Assembly (NCBI GenBank): GCA_027405735.1
Contig: JAPEHQ010000008.1
Span: 372,001-436,000 of the forward strand
DNA from: Mucor racemosus
Lineage: Eukaryota; Mucoromycota; Mucoromycetes; Mucorales; Mucoraceae
Length of the DNA stretch: 64,000 nucleotides
Direction: 5' to 3'
The position numbers and the translations under genes are program-made. Of this stretch, positions 46,332 through 59,700 are shown piece by piece; position 1 is the stretch's first letter, and each line of letters starts with the position of its first letter. The notes beneath the pieces were generated by a model that was not told the DNA's origin, did no database searches, and worked only from the letters and a program-made list of their open reading frames with translations.

Positions 46332-48213
46332 ATGAAGCATCTTTCGCTCATTGCTACAACCATTTCATGTATTGGTGGTTTCTTATTTGGTTATGACATT
46401 GGTAAATATTTGCATAATAAACTATAAATTATCGGGACCTTGATTTTTATATATTGAAATAGGTGTCATTTCCGGTGTTCTTGCCATGCCAACTTTTCCT
46501 GCTTATTTTGGTATTGAAGGTGATGCATCTACCATTGCTACTATGAAAGGTGATGTTGTTTCTATCTTACAGGCAGGCTGCTGTGCTGGTGCTTTGTTGA
46601 TCAATTTCATGGCTGGTTAGTTGATTTACCCTTCCTTCCCCCCTCTCCCCTTTTTTCATACCCCTTTTTTCATTTGACTTATATTATGTAATAGATCCTT
46701 ATGGTCGTAAATGGTCCATTGTTCTTAGTTCACTTATCTTTATTGTTGGTTCAATCTTGCAAGTTGTTGCTACTAATCTCCCTACTATGATGGCTGGTCG
46801 TTTCTTTGGTGGTTGTACGTATTTAAATTAAAATTGTATACATTAGACAAAATCACTTATATTTTTAAATAGTTGGTATTGGTGCTTGTTCCATGTTGGT
46901 TCCCATGTATATTGCTGAAATCTCTCCTCGTAAATTAAGAGGAAGATTAGGTACACTCTGGCAATTTTTGATTGTATTGGGTATCATGATTTCTTACTGG
47001 ATCGACTATGCTTGTTTGCGCAATTTACCCACAGGCCACTCGCAATGGCGTATCCCCCTTGCTATTCAACTTGCTCCCGGTGGAATTCTATTCATTGGTA
47101 TGGCCTTTTTGCCAGAATCTTTGAGATGGCTCGCTCTTAAGGGTCGTGATGAAGATGTCAAGAAAAACTTGCTTAAGCTTCGTGATTTACCTGAAGATCA
47201 TCCCGAAATTATTGAAGAGCTTGAAGAAATTAACGCTGCTGCTGCATTCGAAAGAGAATCTAAATCAGGAAAATGGACTGAATTGTTTCAACGCAACAAT
47301 TTGCACAGATTATTCATCGGTATTATGCTTCAAATTTTCCAACAATGGACTGGTACCAATGCTATTGTGAGTATCAATGGAATAAATCTTCTGGAGTTAG
47401 TAATTAATGTATTTTATAGAACTATTATGCACCTGAAATCTTTAGATCAACTGGCCTTGATAGTAATGAAACTGAAATTCTCGCTACCGGTGTATATGGT
47501 AAGCGATATTATTATATAAATCTCAAGTAATTATACCAACTCTTTCACATTTAAATAGGTGCTGTTAAAGTCGCATTCGTATTGATTTCATTCTTCATGG
47601 TTGATACCAAATTAGGTCGTAGACGTACATTGATGATTGGTTCAGTCATTATGATGATTGCCTTCTATGTCTGTGGTGGCATGATTTTGGGTATTGAAAG
47701 AGACAACAACGGTACAATTTCTGCTTCTTCAGGAGCTCAAGTAGGTGCTAAAGGTTATGTCGCAATGGTTAGCATCTATATCTTTGCAATTGGGGTAAAT
47801 ATTGGTCAATGTCATATATTAATAACATATAAAACTAACGTATTTTATTTCAGTATGAATTTAGCTGGGGTCCAATTGTTTGGGTTGTTTGTTCTGAAAT
47901 TTACCCTACTCGTATCCGTGCTATGGCTCTTTCTCTTACCACTGCCTTTAACTGGGCAATGAATGCTACAATTGCTAAAGTTACTCCTATTATGATTGCT
48001 CACATCACATATGGTACTTATTTCTTCTTTGGTTCTATGGCTGTTATTATGGGTCTATTCGCATTTGTCTTTTTACCAGAAACCAGAGGCCGCTCATTGG
48101 AAGAAATGGATGAACTCTTCAATAAGGGTATGGTACTTGCTTATAAGGATAAATATGTTGTTGATAAAGAACAAATCAAGCGGGATGAAGAAGCTGGTGT
48201 TTTCAAAGAGTAA
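46332..48213 (+). CDS. MFS sugar porter (hexose transporter-like), 503 aa
   Basis: Seven exons: 46332-46401, 46463-46615, 46695-46814, 46873-47366, 47420-47498, 47559-47794 and 47854-48213; total 1512 bases, in frame. It begins directly in TM1 (IGGFLFGYDIGVISGVLAM). Family motifs follow: DPYGRKWS between TM2 and TM3, RFFGG and VPMYIAEISPRKLRGRLGT after TM4, PESLRWL after TM6, QQWTGTNAINYYAPEIF in TM7, DTKLGRRRT between TM8 and TM9, EFSWGPIVWVVCSEIYPTRI in TM10 and PETRGRSLEEMDELF after TM12. QQ.TG.NAINYYAP is the classical hexose-binding region. It is a plasma-membrane proton-coupled sugar transporter of the fungal HXT/quinate type; the substrate is not determined. It has almost no cytosolic N-terminus, shorter than in yeast Hxt proteins. 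Confidence 0.93.
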
Positions 48214-48569
48214 GCAGTAGCTTGCTTGAAACCTTGTTTAATTATTTTGTCTTCCCTCTTTTATATATCTCTGAAAATCTCAATTATCTTTATATATACA
48301 TATATCCCTTTTTCTTCTTCTTTTTTCTCTTTGTGTCTTATTTAATAATAATCTGTATAATTATACATAATGCTTTTGATATATAAATAAAAATTATGGA
48401 TCTTATGCTACCAATTCTTTTGACTTGATGTACCCAAATCTTTAAAAATCAGCTATATGTGCGTTAGATGACTGATCATTTTTATCAATTAAAATCAAAA
48501 CATGACGTTTATAGGTTTTTTTCTTTTTTTGGTATTTGATTCTAGCTTCTATTTTGATCGAATAACGAT
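48214..48569. other. 3' flank of the sugar transporter gene
   Basis: AT-rich with pyrimidine tracts (48250-48340); no gene recognised. Confidence 0.4.
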
Positions 48570-49770
48570 ACAGTCTCCAAATAAGCCAAAAAAATGACCT
48601 AAAATCGACTGTAAAAAATTAACTACCAAACTTAAAATGCTAATTTTTTATATTCTCAAATGGATCCAACTGAAGGCTACTATACATTTTTTGTTTTAGC
48701 AAAAAACATTGGTTTTTCATCGAGATAACCAAAATAATAGTTCTTATCACAGCTTAAAACCTACCATCACGGGGTTCCAAAATTTATTTGTTGAAATGAA
48801 TGAAAAATGATTCAAAAAACAAAATCGTTTAGTGGTTCGTGAGATGCAAAGTAAGTCGACCTAGAGTATTAAATAGTTTTTGTACAGTTTTAAACTCTGC
48901 ATCAATCTAAATAAAATTCAAAAGAATGTTTTACATTAAATTTTGCGTAAAACGCAATTGAAATTTTGAAGGTTTTTTGAAGATACACATTAATTTTGAT
49001 AAACATATTTAGCATATAAGTAATTGGAATAATGCGCACAAAACTTATCTATTGATTGAGCTATTGCGGAATCTTCTAGCTGCATTTTTGGTAGAGAAAA
49101 CCAGATTTTTGTCCAATTTTTTTTCAGATTCAGAATTTGGGATGAAGGTGTATAAGGGAAAAATGGAAGCTAGAAATGAAAGTATATTTTTGTACACATT
49201 TTTAAGGATATCTCCACGAAAAATTAATATTTTAAAAAAAACTAAATTGGATCCGAGAGAACTCAACGAGCTTGATAAAATGAATGTAAAAAAAGCGTTG
49301 CTCAATTTAACCAATATTTTGAAACCTACTATAGAAATGCCAAAAAAAATGAAAAAAAAATAAAAATGCTCAGATTTTTTTTATATTAAAATATGTTATA
49401 GACCGCTTCAAAATAAGTAAGTTTAAATATTGAAAAGTGTTAGTATAGCTTAATTTTTTCTAGAGATATGAAGCCTCAAAGTTTTCAATCCATTAGCAGT
49501 GAAATACGCGTAAAAAATCTGAAACATTAGCACTAAAAAAATTAATACAAACTGCAAAAAATAGGATATTTCCAAACACTTATTTTTGAATTAAAGCTGA
49601 ACATCTCAGGTACATTGGCATATAATTTTTACTTGGTGTTATTTAGTGAAAAAAAAAGTAGAGCAGGGATGAAAAATGAGACCCAGTTTTCAAGGGAAAA
49701 GCAATGAATTTTACGCGTTTTTGAGTCTTTCATGAGATATAAAATAAATTTAGGGATAGGCAGCATAATG

Positions 49771-50366
49771 CGATCTGTTATGCCAGGAGATTATATCAAT
49801 CTCAAAGCTAAAATATGTACTAAATCATTTAATAAAAATAAAGGAAAACTGTTATAAAATGAAAGAGCACACTGAAAACTAAAGAACTTTATTATAAGAT
49901 CGAACCATCTTCTTTTATATTCACATTCTCTAATTATATGACCTGTTTAAATTGAGAGTTTATGGATACATACAATCTTATTTATAGAAAGAATAATAAT
50001 AAAGACTAGTAACATTTATCATGGAGAACGTAGGCTTTATTACTAAAAAAACTAATGGTAAAAGAAAGAACCAAGAGCTTCTAGGTCTTGGTTTAAAAGA
50101 CTATTTATAAGAATTACATTTCAATGTGAGTTAGAAATGGAATTGGCTTCAAAATTGGCTGTTTAATATCCTCGAAAACCGACATAAATGAGTCTATTTA
50201 TATATATATATATATCCAATCAAGTCTAGGTGACACACACTAGTTCCATATTCCTGCATACACGGAGCTTCATAACATAATACACAGCAATGTAGAACTT
50301 AACATATCAAACTGTGTCATAATTTTAACCAAGGAATGCACCCAGATCTGTGGATGCAACACGATC
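49771..50366. repeat. Solo LTR type I with nested type II LTR; 5-bp duplication CGATC
   Basis: Outer LTR from TGTTATGCC at 49776 to GATGCAACA at 50361, flanked by CGATC (49771-49775 and 50362-50366). It is 349 bp once the nested LTR and its duplication are removed. No internal retroelement sequence is present, so it is a solo LTR left by recombination. A diverged relative lies at 8688-9030. Confidence 0.85.
49948..50189 (-). repeat. Nested solo LTR type II, 232 bp, duplication TAAAT
   Basis: Runs from TGAGAGTTTATGG (49953) to CCGACA (50184), flanked by TAAAT (49948-49952 and 50185-50189). It is the reverse complement of the LTR at 38904-39121. It sits inside the type I LTR, and the 8.87-kb relative shows the empty site. 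Confidence 0.88.
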
Positions 50367-50462
50367 AATTTATTTCTATTTAGTAGTGTCTAGGGTATAT
50401 CTTAAAAAATGTTTATTATGAGGTTAGTTATAGAAAGAAGGCATACTCTAATTTTGAAGATT

Positions 50463-51479
50463 GAAATTATAATTTATTTTTTTTTGAAAATTTAAATTTA
50501 ATATTAGAATTCATTTTAACTTATCGAGTGTAGTTTTTTTTTTTTTGTGTACAACAGCAAGTCAAAATAGGTCGTGAAGGACAGAACGAACAAAATAAAT
50601 TGTAATTTTTTTATTGCTTAATGAATAAGGAAAATAATTATATAAATATCATAGTGTGATTGTTTAGCTTTTATATAGAAAAAAATCTAAAAATTATTTT
50701 TTATTATATATTATATATTGTATTAACAGATATTGTTTTCCTGTGGAGATCGGACGAGATCTGGTATTTTTAGCATTGATGACTGTAACTTTTATAGATT
50801 ATAAAAAATTTGTTATTATATAGTATATATATGCTTTATCTACTACTAAATTTTGGTATATATACATAGCGCTATTTTGCATTTATATATTATATGCTTT
50901 CTGGAAACTTTAGTTATATTTTCTAGTGAAATAAAGTCAGCTTTGCATTATTTTACCTAGCATAATTACATGATATAGGGCAGAAATAACAGATTTTTCT
51001 TTATATTTCTATCAGAAATAAAGATTTATCTGTAAACCAAATTGCTGCTGATACCCAACAAATAGAAGTATTATATTCAAAAGAAAAAAATTATGGTCAA
51101 ATTACTCAATATTGCACATATCGCGAAAAACAAAATAACAGATAAGTACAAGGACGGCAATTAAAAAAGCAAACATAGAGGGGACGTTTGTCCTGGTTGC
51201 TAGACTTATGCGCTTTACAGCTAGTTCAAACGGAGAGGTTGTGGGTTCGAAACTTGTGTTTGCCGGGCTAGAAGCGCAGCTAATCACCCCCTCGCTTTTT
51301 TTTTTGTTTTACCTTTCTACGCGAAGCTTTCAAAAGACTACCAATTATTTTTTTCTTTTCTCTACTCTAGTATTTTTACTGCTATTTCGAAAATCCATTT
51401 TCTTTATGAATATCTTATTTCACAAGCACAGAAGAGACGCATTCTGCACGCAATAATTTAATAAGCTAAACTGTATTTT
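50463..51479. other. AT-rich spacer with a tRNA-like fragment
   Basis: Mostly very AT-rich. A GC-richer patch at about 51190-51290 has a GGTTCGAAAC motif like a tRNA T-loop/B box but no foldable tRNA. No gene supported. Confidence 0.35.
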
Positions 51480-52060
51480 AGGCCTTGTTGTATGCCACCT
51501 AGAATTATACTTTATCATCTTCTGCAGTATCTACATCTTACAATCTATTGACTAACTACAACGTGCATTGAACCGCAAAGTCTTGATATTGGATATGATA
51601 AATAAAACTCCTAGCGTACTAAGTATATCCAGTAGCAATTAACAAGAACGTTTGGACCTCAATTATGACACCATATTATCCCATGTTTCATCCTCCCAGC
51701 CGTTAGTTAATCAAATAGCTATCAAATCAACATCCAAGCATATTTAGCGCAACATTGAGACAAGACAACTCATAAGCTCTGCAAGCACGGTTAAATTATG
51801 ATTGATCCATTTCAATCCATAGATTATTATCAAACAGATCTAATGGTTCAATAGTACCTTAAATTACATCTCAGGGTCTCAATGTCAAATTAATATACAG
51901 TAAAAGGCCATACTTTTATATCTAAATGAACGACATCTTGTTTTTATTATACAATTGAAGAAATGATTCATTACTCATTTTCTTTTAATTATTATATTCT
52001 TTTTTAAGTATTATTTATCAAACATGAAAATATACGACTCAACACGTGGGTTTATTGGAC
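51480..52060 (-). repeat. T1 left-arm fragment F
   Basis: Reverse complement of about 9060-9600 of T1 copy A, collinear with 35810-36320 of copy B. It ends with GAAAATATACGAC, the outer end seen in copy B. Confidence 0.65.
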
Positions 52061-52314
52061 AGAAATATCATGTTTTGCTGATGGTTTCCTCAATTCAACA
52101 GTGATCTGTGAAAGTAGAAATGTAAATTTTTATGCAGGATATATTTAAATCTACCATCATGTATAATTGGAGGATAATTGGATCAATATTCACAAGGATG
52201 GGGTTTTTTTCTTTGTTTTCTGCAGTTGTAAATATTAATTTATGGTTTTGTAAAACTTAAAACTCATTATTCAGAGCTTAATTTCTGTATTCACGAGATT
52301 GATCTAATTGACTG

Positions 52315-53520
52315 CTACTCTGCATTTTTTGTTTTAGCAAAAAACATTGATTTTTTGTCGAGATAATCAAAATAATAGTTTTTATCACAGCTTAAAACTT
52401 ATCATCACGGGGTTCCAAAATTTATTTGTTGAAATCAATGAAAAATGATTCAAAAAAACAAAATTGTTTGAATGCTAGTAAACTGCAAAGTAAGTTGACC
52501 TAGAGTATTAAATAGTTTTTGTACAGTTTTGGATTCTGCATCTATATAAAAAAATTCAGACAAACATTTCACATTAAATTTTGCGTAAAATGCAATTGAA
52601 ATTTTGAAGGTTTTTTGAAGATACACATTAATTTTGATAAATATATTTAACATATAAGTAATTGAAATGATGCGAAAAAAAATTATCTATCGATTGAGCT
52701 ATTGCTAAATCTTCTAGCTGCATTTTTGGTAGAGAAAACCAGATTTTTGTCCAAATTTTTTTCAGATTCAGAATTTGGGATGAGGGTGTATAAGGAAAAA
52801 ATGGAAGCTAGAAATGAAAGTATATTTTTGTACACATTTTTAAGGATATCTCCACGAAAAATTAATATTTTAAAAAAAACTAAATTGGATCCGAGAGAGC
52901 TCAACGAGCTTGATGACATGAATGTAAAAAAACTGTTGCTCAATTTAACCAATATTTTGAAACCTACTATAGAAATGCCAAAAAAAATGAAAAAAAAATA
53001 AAAGTACTCAGAATTTTTTTATACTTAGATATATTATAGACCACTTTAAAACAAGTAAATTTTTATTATTGAAAAGTGTTAGTATAGCTTAATGTTTTCT
53101 AGAGATATGAAGCCTCAAAGTTTTCAATCCATTAGCAGTGAAATACGCGTAAAAAATCTGAAACATTAGCATTGAAAATTAATACCAATTGTAAAAAATA
53201 GGATATTTCCGGATACTTGTTTTTGAATTAAAGGTGAACATCTCAGGTACATTTGCATATAATTTTATCCTGGTGTTATTTAGTGAAAAAAAAAGTATAG
53301 CAGCAATGAAAAGTGAAACCCAGTTTTCAAGGAAAAAGCGGTGGATTTTACGTGTTTTTGAGCCTTTCATGAGATATAACATGAATTCAGGAATAGCTAG
53401 CATAATGCAACAAATTCATATCTATTTAGCAGTGTTTAAGGTGTATCCTAAAAAGTATGTATCATACTGTATATGTGTGGGACTATATATAGAAAAGAGA
53501 ATCCATTTCTGAAGATTGGA
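52315..53520 (+). mobile_element. R2 element, uninterrupted copy with open ORF
   Basis: Closest relative of the 48.6-kb copy. The ORF at 52702-53001 (99 codons) is basic and Lys-rich and differs from its relative at only a handful of residues. It ends in KPTIEMPKKMKKK. No DDE or other catalytic motif is visible. The element ends at about 53520, just before the Tra1 gene's 3' flank. Confidence 0.7.
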
Positions 53521-53774
53521 AGCCTTGGAAAGTCGAGGATTCGTCGACTGTAGAGTGTAACAAGCCAATTCTAGATGGAGTTTCTTGACTTCATCAGCAT
53601 TTTCTTACAAAATGTAAATCTAATTTACTGTATAAACCATAAAGAAAATATAGAAGAAGTAAATATATGAGCTAATATGCAAAAATTATGTACGCTATAC
53701 ATTATTTATTGATTTAAATTAATGATAATGAAATAAACTGATCATCTTACAATCCAGTAAAGGATGGATTTTTT

Positions 53775-56700
53775 TTAAAGCCATGGCATCCAAGTACATT
53801 CCATTTGAGCCATTTTTTGAGGATTACTTGCTTGTGAAATGAGGTCAATTACATTTTGACTAATAGGTTTCTCAGAGTTGATTGCCTAAGAAATCAATAT
53901 CAGTTTATAAGCCCAAATGGTTTTAAATGTAATTCTTACCTTATCATGCTCCGTTTTACAAGACAAAAATTGTGCCTTTGTTATTACTTGCGTTACATTA
54001 GCTTGTACTCTTTCACGGAATTGAGTATCAGTAACAGATCTATGGTTAGACATATGCCATGTAATTAATTCATCTCTGATGAAAAGACTCAAATATTGAT
54101 CCAATTCCAAATCAGGCTCGGTTAAACTACGAGCAGTTGCCATTAAACAACTTGTAAAGAGACCCTCAATACCAACAGGAGTAATATAATCTTGAATGTT
54201 GGGTGTAAATCTGAAAGGAACTGTCTCACCATTACCAAGTAAAGGAGTATTCTGGTTCCAGCCTATTTAAAATAAAGCGTCAGTACAAAAAACAAAGGTT
54301 TTCTAAATAATAAAATCATTACTAGGAAGTAATTCAGTCATCCAAATGCTTCCAGTTTTACGAGACATTGTAATTTTATGAGGAGTTCTATGACCAACGC
54401 TGAAAAGATACGACATAAATGTGGCAGTAGCATATTGTGCAATAAATTGCTTTCGATGCATCCAATAGTCGGTATAAGAGCCAAGTGTACGAAGCATGTA
54501 CTAGAGTATATAAATGTTAGCTTACATATAACTATTGGGAATAACTTAAACGAACCTTGCTCAAAATATTAGCAGGAACCATATTCTTTGCAATTTCCTC
54601 GTTGATCTCCATTCTCAGATTCAATAATTCAGTCTTCATGCTTACAACCTGCGGGATTAACATGTTGTTAGTTTAATAATTTATACATGAATTTGTGAAA
54701 CTTACATCTGTCGTCTTGTTTGCGTTACCCTTGAGCTTTTCGATGAAATAAGAAAGTGGATCATCCTTGTGAATATTTGCATTATCACAATGATCTTCAT
54801 AAACATCATACAGAGTACAATAAGATGGGTCATCTTCAACCATACGAACATTGGGTGCTAATGGTACAATAGCGGGCAAATGGAATCTCAGATTTCTCAT
54901 ACGACTCTCCTTTTTACGTTCTAAAACACTATTCAAAATTCGGAATAATTGCATTAATCTTTCTTCACGGCGGAATTGGCGAGCAGCAGGGTTTTGAATG
55001 ACAAAAGGATGAAGACTACCATCATGGCCACGGATAGTTAACCGACGGAAGCAATTTCCATAACTACGAACAACTTCAACTTCAGGCAAAAATCGATCAA
55101 TACGTAAAAAGTCATTGGCGTTGTCCTTTAACAGCAAGTATTGACCTGGAACTTCAACATCATCAAACTTTTGATGTTGGAATTCAACCAAATAATGACT
55201 ACAAGCTTCCAGCTTTTGTTTACGGGGACGAGCATCCAACATGGCTTCAAATTTATCACGCCACAATCTAAGCTTGGCCACATACTCCTCCAAATTTAGC
55301 TTGGTAGTAGCAAAATCATGCACAAATGCAGCCTTCATGTGTCCTGGATATAAACTATCAGCAAAACGAGCAATGTTACCAATGGTTGCAGAAGTCAATT
55401 GCAAAGTATCGCTAGGGTTCATCAATCGAGAAAGTAATTGCTGTTTGGAAAAGAGAAAAAAAAGATACGTTAAAACTATTATACAACATAGAAATACATC
55501 TTTAACCTTACCTGAGCTCCTTCATTATACAATGCTACTACTAAACGATACATATCCTCATCAGCTTGAGGCTTAAATTTGAGTTGAATTTGATCTACCA
55601 TAGTCTCCATTGACAATGCCAATAATGGGTATCCAGTTTTAAGCATAGCCATAATTTCATCCAAAGGATGTGCTGGTGGACCAGCAGTAGTTGGTGTGCC
55701 TGAAATAGTTGCATTACTTCCTACAGCAGTGGCAGCAGCAATTGAAGAGCCAGTCAAAATAGGAAGTGGAAGTTTCGAATTGGTAGTGGTGGGAGTAGGC
55801 TCTGATTTGACCTCATTGGAAACAGAGCATTCTCTCTTGTTATTGTTATCTTCCTCAGACTTAACTTCTGTATTTGCTTCAGTTTTCTTATCGGTATTTT
55901 CTGCAGATTTATCTTTACTATCTTTTGTAGTCTTCTCTTTGTCATTAGGTACAGTATCAATGTCCATAGGATCAGCCTTGGATTCATCCCCAGTTGACTC
56001 GGTTGTTGTGTCCTTTGGTTTTTGAGAAGATTCTTCCTCGGTGGGCTTTTCATCACTCTTTTCTTTTTCGCTAGATACATCAGTTTTTGATGTAGCACCT
56101 TCTTCTTCTTTCTTTGGAGTATCTGATTTGCTGGCATTGGTATCAGTAGCAGAGGTTGGTGTAGCAATGGAAGCAGCGGTCTGATTAGCTGTCTTTGCGG
56201 CAGCATTAGTAGCATTTGATTTCTTCGTCATATCTTCTTTAGCGGTACGAAGTTGGAAGTGCAATGCCTAAAATAATCACATTAATATACGTTTTAAATG
56301 TTGATTTGAAAATGTAACTTTACCTGAGGGTACTGCTTCGCAATTCTAATTAATATCGCACGAGCATGCTTAGCTTCTCTTTGTTGTAAACCCATCAAAA
56401 GCTGAGGAATAAATGTAACCCAATACCATACAGGCCATTCTCCTTTGTAACCTTCAAAAGCTCTAGAAATGGTACCATTTGTGTCATCCAAACTAAGTAA
56501 CCAAAGAACTCGTAAAAGATATTTTCTAGCTTTAGAATTTTTGTAGATACCAGCAGCTTGCAAATAGCAACTGACAGCATTGTTGGCCCAGCTTAAATCA
56601 GTGGGATTTTCCTTGAATCTTCCGTCATTGTATCTACCCCATTCAGCCCATGCTCTAGGCAAAGACAAATCGATTTGGACAGCATTTACGAATGCCTCAT

Positions 56701-59700
56701 TAGCTTCATTGCATTGATTTAATTTGGCTAGGAATTGACCCTTCAATGTGTAAAATTCTGCCTTCTGTTGCAGAGAAAAGTAATTCAAATTTGTGTTTGT
56801 AATCACATCTAAACCAGCGGCTAATGCATTAGGATCTTGGTAATAACATTTGGCTTGCTCTCGTAATTTTAAAAATGCCTCTTGTATTTCAATGTTTGGT
56901 AATGTATAGATCTTTGTTAATTGATTGATACAAACATCATTGAGTTTATGCTTTCTTGCAACATGAGCAAATTTGTTGATAATCCAAGCTGTCTCATGAT
57001 ATCCACGGTAAGCAAATGTATTTCCATTTTGTCCGTTAGCTTGATTCATTTGATTAGGAAGCATAGGAATCATAGGTAAATAAGCACGATTAATTACATT
57101 AAAGATATGGCGACGCCAAGCAACTGTATCACTCCACATGTTGATATCATCCCAAACATTAGGCAAGCGTTCGCGCCATGTACCAAGAATACTTCGAAGT
57201 TCATTTGAACGTTGCTCTAAGTTTTGAACATTTGTATTAACCAAACTAGCAAATATTTGGCTTGCTTCATGTAATTCAAGATATTGTTGGAACATTTGAA
57301 GTAAAGGCAAATGACTTTGAGATACAATACGAGGTAAAGCATACCACTTTTGTAATGACAATTGAACACCTTCTTCACAAATACGAGTAAATTCTACCAA
57401 TCTATCATCTGTTGTTTGAGATTTTATCAGTGCTAAGAAGGCCTCCATTGCCTTTAGACGGGGTGTAGGCGTATCTGATATCTGAGCAACAGATTGCTCC
57501 AAACTTTCACGATCTGCAGCCCAATCGGACAACCTCCAGGCACAATCTAACAATAGGTTTGTGTTGCCATCATGCTTTGAAAGATCCACGAGAATGTCCC
57601 ATTGTTGTAATTTTTGAGAGCAAGATATCCAATGATCTTCCCAGAGCATGTACTCGGATTCGGTAAAAGGAAGAACACCACTACGAGCTTTGATCTGTGC
57701 ACTTTCGTACATTGATTGAGCTTGAGACCAATTACCGATTTGTTCACATGAAACAGCTACATTAGTTTCAGCATAAGCGCTACGGCGTCTCCACAATCCA
57801 TAGAACATGTCATCTTCATGTAAATCAGCGTATAGTTCAGATAATGCATCCAATGTACATTCTCTGTTGTTTATATCATCCTTTGAAGATTCCAAAATAC
57901 GGCCATTCAAGGCAGATTGCTGCAAGATTTCAATTGAGATGTGCCAAGCATTATGAGTTTTACCAAGGTACTTCACTAAATGAGGTGGCAATTTGATACC
58001 TGCATTAGTGTTTGCTATACCAGTTAAAAGGGCTTGAATGACATTGGGTCGTAATTCTGCTTGCTTGTTGTGATAATCTTTAGCTAACAAATTAATAATA
58101 ACCTTGGCCATATCATGTCTTTCAGTACTAGTAAGAATAGACCAACACATGGGGAAAAGATCTATCCAAAGCTTAAATGCAGTATCATCATCAAGATATT
58201 GCAAATAACGAGTACTCGTGATGGCACTATTTACATCTGAAGTCTGTAAATCTTTCAAAAAAGCCTGATGTTGTTGAATAACTTCATTGAGCTCGGAAGG
58301 AACATCCATCTCTGTGGGTTCAGCTTGATTACCAATGGATTTGATTGATTTGATTTTGAGAGTATGAGGTGCCAATATTTGAGGATTGACTTTGATAGCG
58401 CCGAATAACATATCCAAAGCTTGATGAATCCAGAATGTATTTGATAAAGATTCCCAATTTTGAACACCTAAAATATAGTTCAAACGAGTATATGCTGTGC
58501 GACTGATACTACGATCAAAGACGCGCATAAATTGGCTACGAATTTGAGGATTTTCATTACGAGTACCCAACAAAAAGGCTTGTTCTAAACGAACAGTTAA
58601 TTCAGAACGTGCAAAAGAAGGATTACTGTAGATTTTGATCACTAAATCAAGGAAATCCTCTGTCAATCTTGTATTGTTACGACTCTCTAAACTCATCATT
58701 TTGACCAATAAACCAGCCTTTTCTTTGACAGTAGGGAAGGTCTCTGTCTTGTTGAGTGTCCATTCTCTCAACATATCCAAAATAGCATGTAGCAATTGAA
58801 CATCAGGAGACTTTTCAATCAACTGAATGAGACATGACAAGAACCAACGACGTTGGTCACCAAGGTATGATATTCTTTTCTTTAAGAGATTAAGGCCCAA
58901 AATCAAAAGATTGATTTGAGAATCATGACCAGTAGATGTTGTAGAGGTTGATGTAATATGTTCTTTTGTAAGCTTTTGAAGCATCTTGACAATACCAGGT
59001 ACAAATGGGTCTAATTGCTCACTGCGACCAGTACTAGCTGCTTGGAGTAACTTCAAAACAGCATAAATGTTATTCATACTAGCCATACCATCTGTAATTG
59101 TAGAGTCAACTAAAGAAACAAATGCGGCTACATCAGGATGTTGAGGCTCTTCTCTATTTTCAGCACTGGTAATTTGATTAATAGCACGGAATATAAATGA
59201 TAACACTGGTTGGAGAGCTGTATGAATACGAACATTATCTGATTTAATGCTATTTTCCAACAGACGAAAGAGTTGATTCATATTGACGATAAACCATTCA
59301 TGAGGTTTGTGAGCAATGTCAATATTTAATATTTCCAAAGCGCTACAAACACTTGATACTAAAATTTCGCTCATCTCTTTCACATTTAGCGTACGCTCCA
59401 GATGTGTAAACTTGATATGAACATCAGACCAAACAGCAGGATCAAGGAACTTTCTAACAAGACTCAATACACGTTGAACGAGCCTTCTTTGAATCATATC
59501 AGAAGGATTATAAACGCTACATGCAAGACGTACAAGGTATCCAATTGTATTTTCTCTCAAAGTAAGTGTAGGAACATATTCTTTGCTAGCAGCAACACCT
59601 CCAGGAGAATCGGCTGCAAGATTTGATGATGAAGATGTGGGTGTAGATCCAGCCTTTACTTCGCCATCAGCTCCTTCAGCTTTAGTTTTCTTTTTAGGTG

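Larger units (their letters stand above)
48570..50462 (+). mobile_element. R2 element interrupted by nested solo LTRs
   Basis: This R2 copy parallels 52315-53520. It carries an open frame of 103 codons (49052-49363) for a basic protein with VYKGKMEARNESIFLYTFL and ISPRKINILKKTKLDPRELN. Near its right end, at 49776-50361, a TG...CA element has inserted; R2 sequence resumes at 'aatttatttctatttag'. Removing the insertion restores the continuous R2 end seen at 53400-53440. Confidence 0.75.

Noticed and set aside
51190..51290. Possible tRNA or tRNA-derived SINE head (GGTTCGAAAC motif)
   Set aside because: The T-arm pairs only through G-U and A-U wobbles, the acceptor and anticodon stems do not form, and no second copy was seen.
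55696..56025. 109-codon + strand ORF opposite the Tra1 acidic insert
   Set aside because: The Ser/Val/Leu-rich product is the complement of Glu/Lys/Asp/Thr codons in the real gene.
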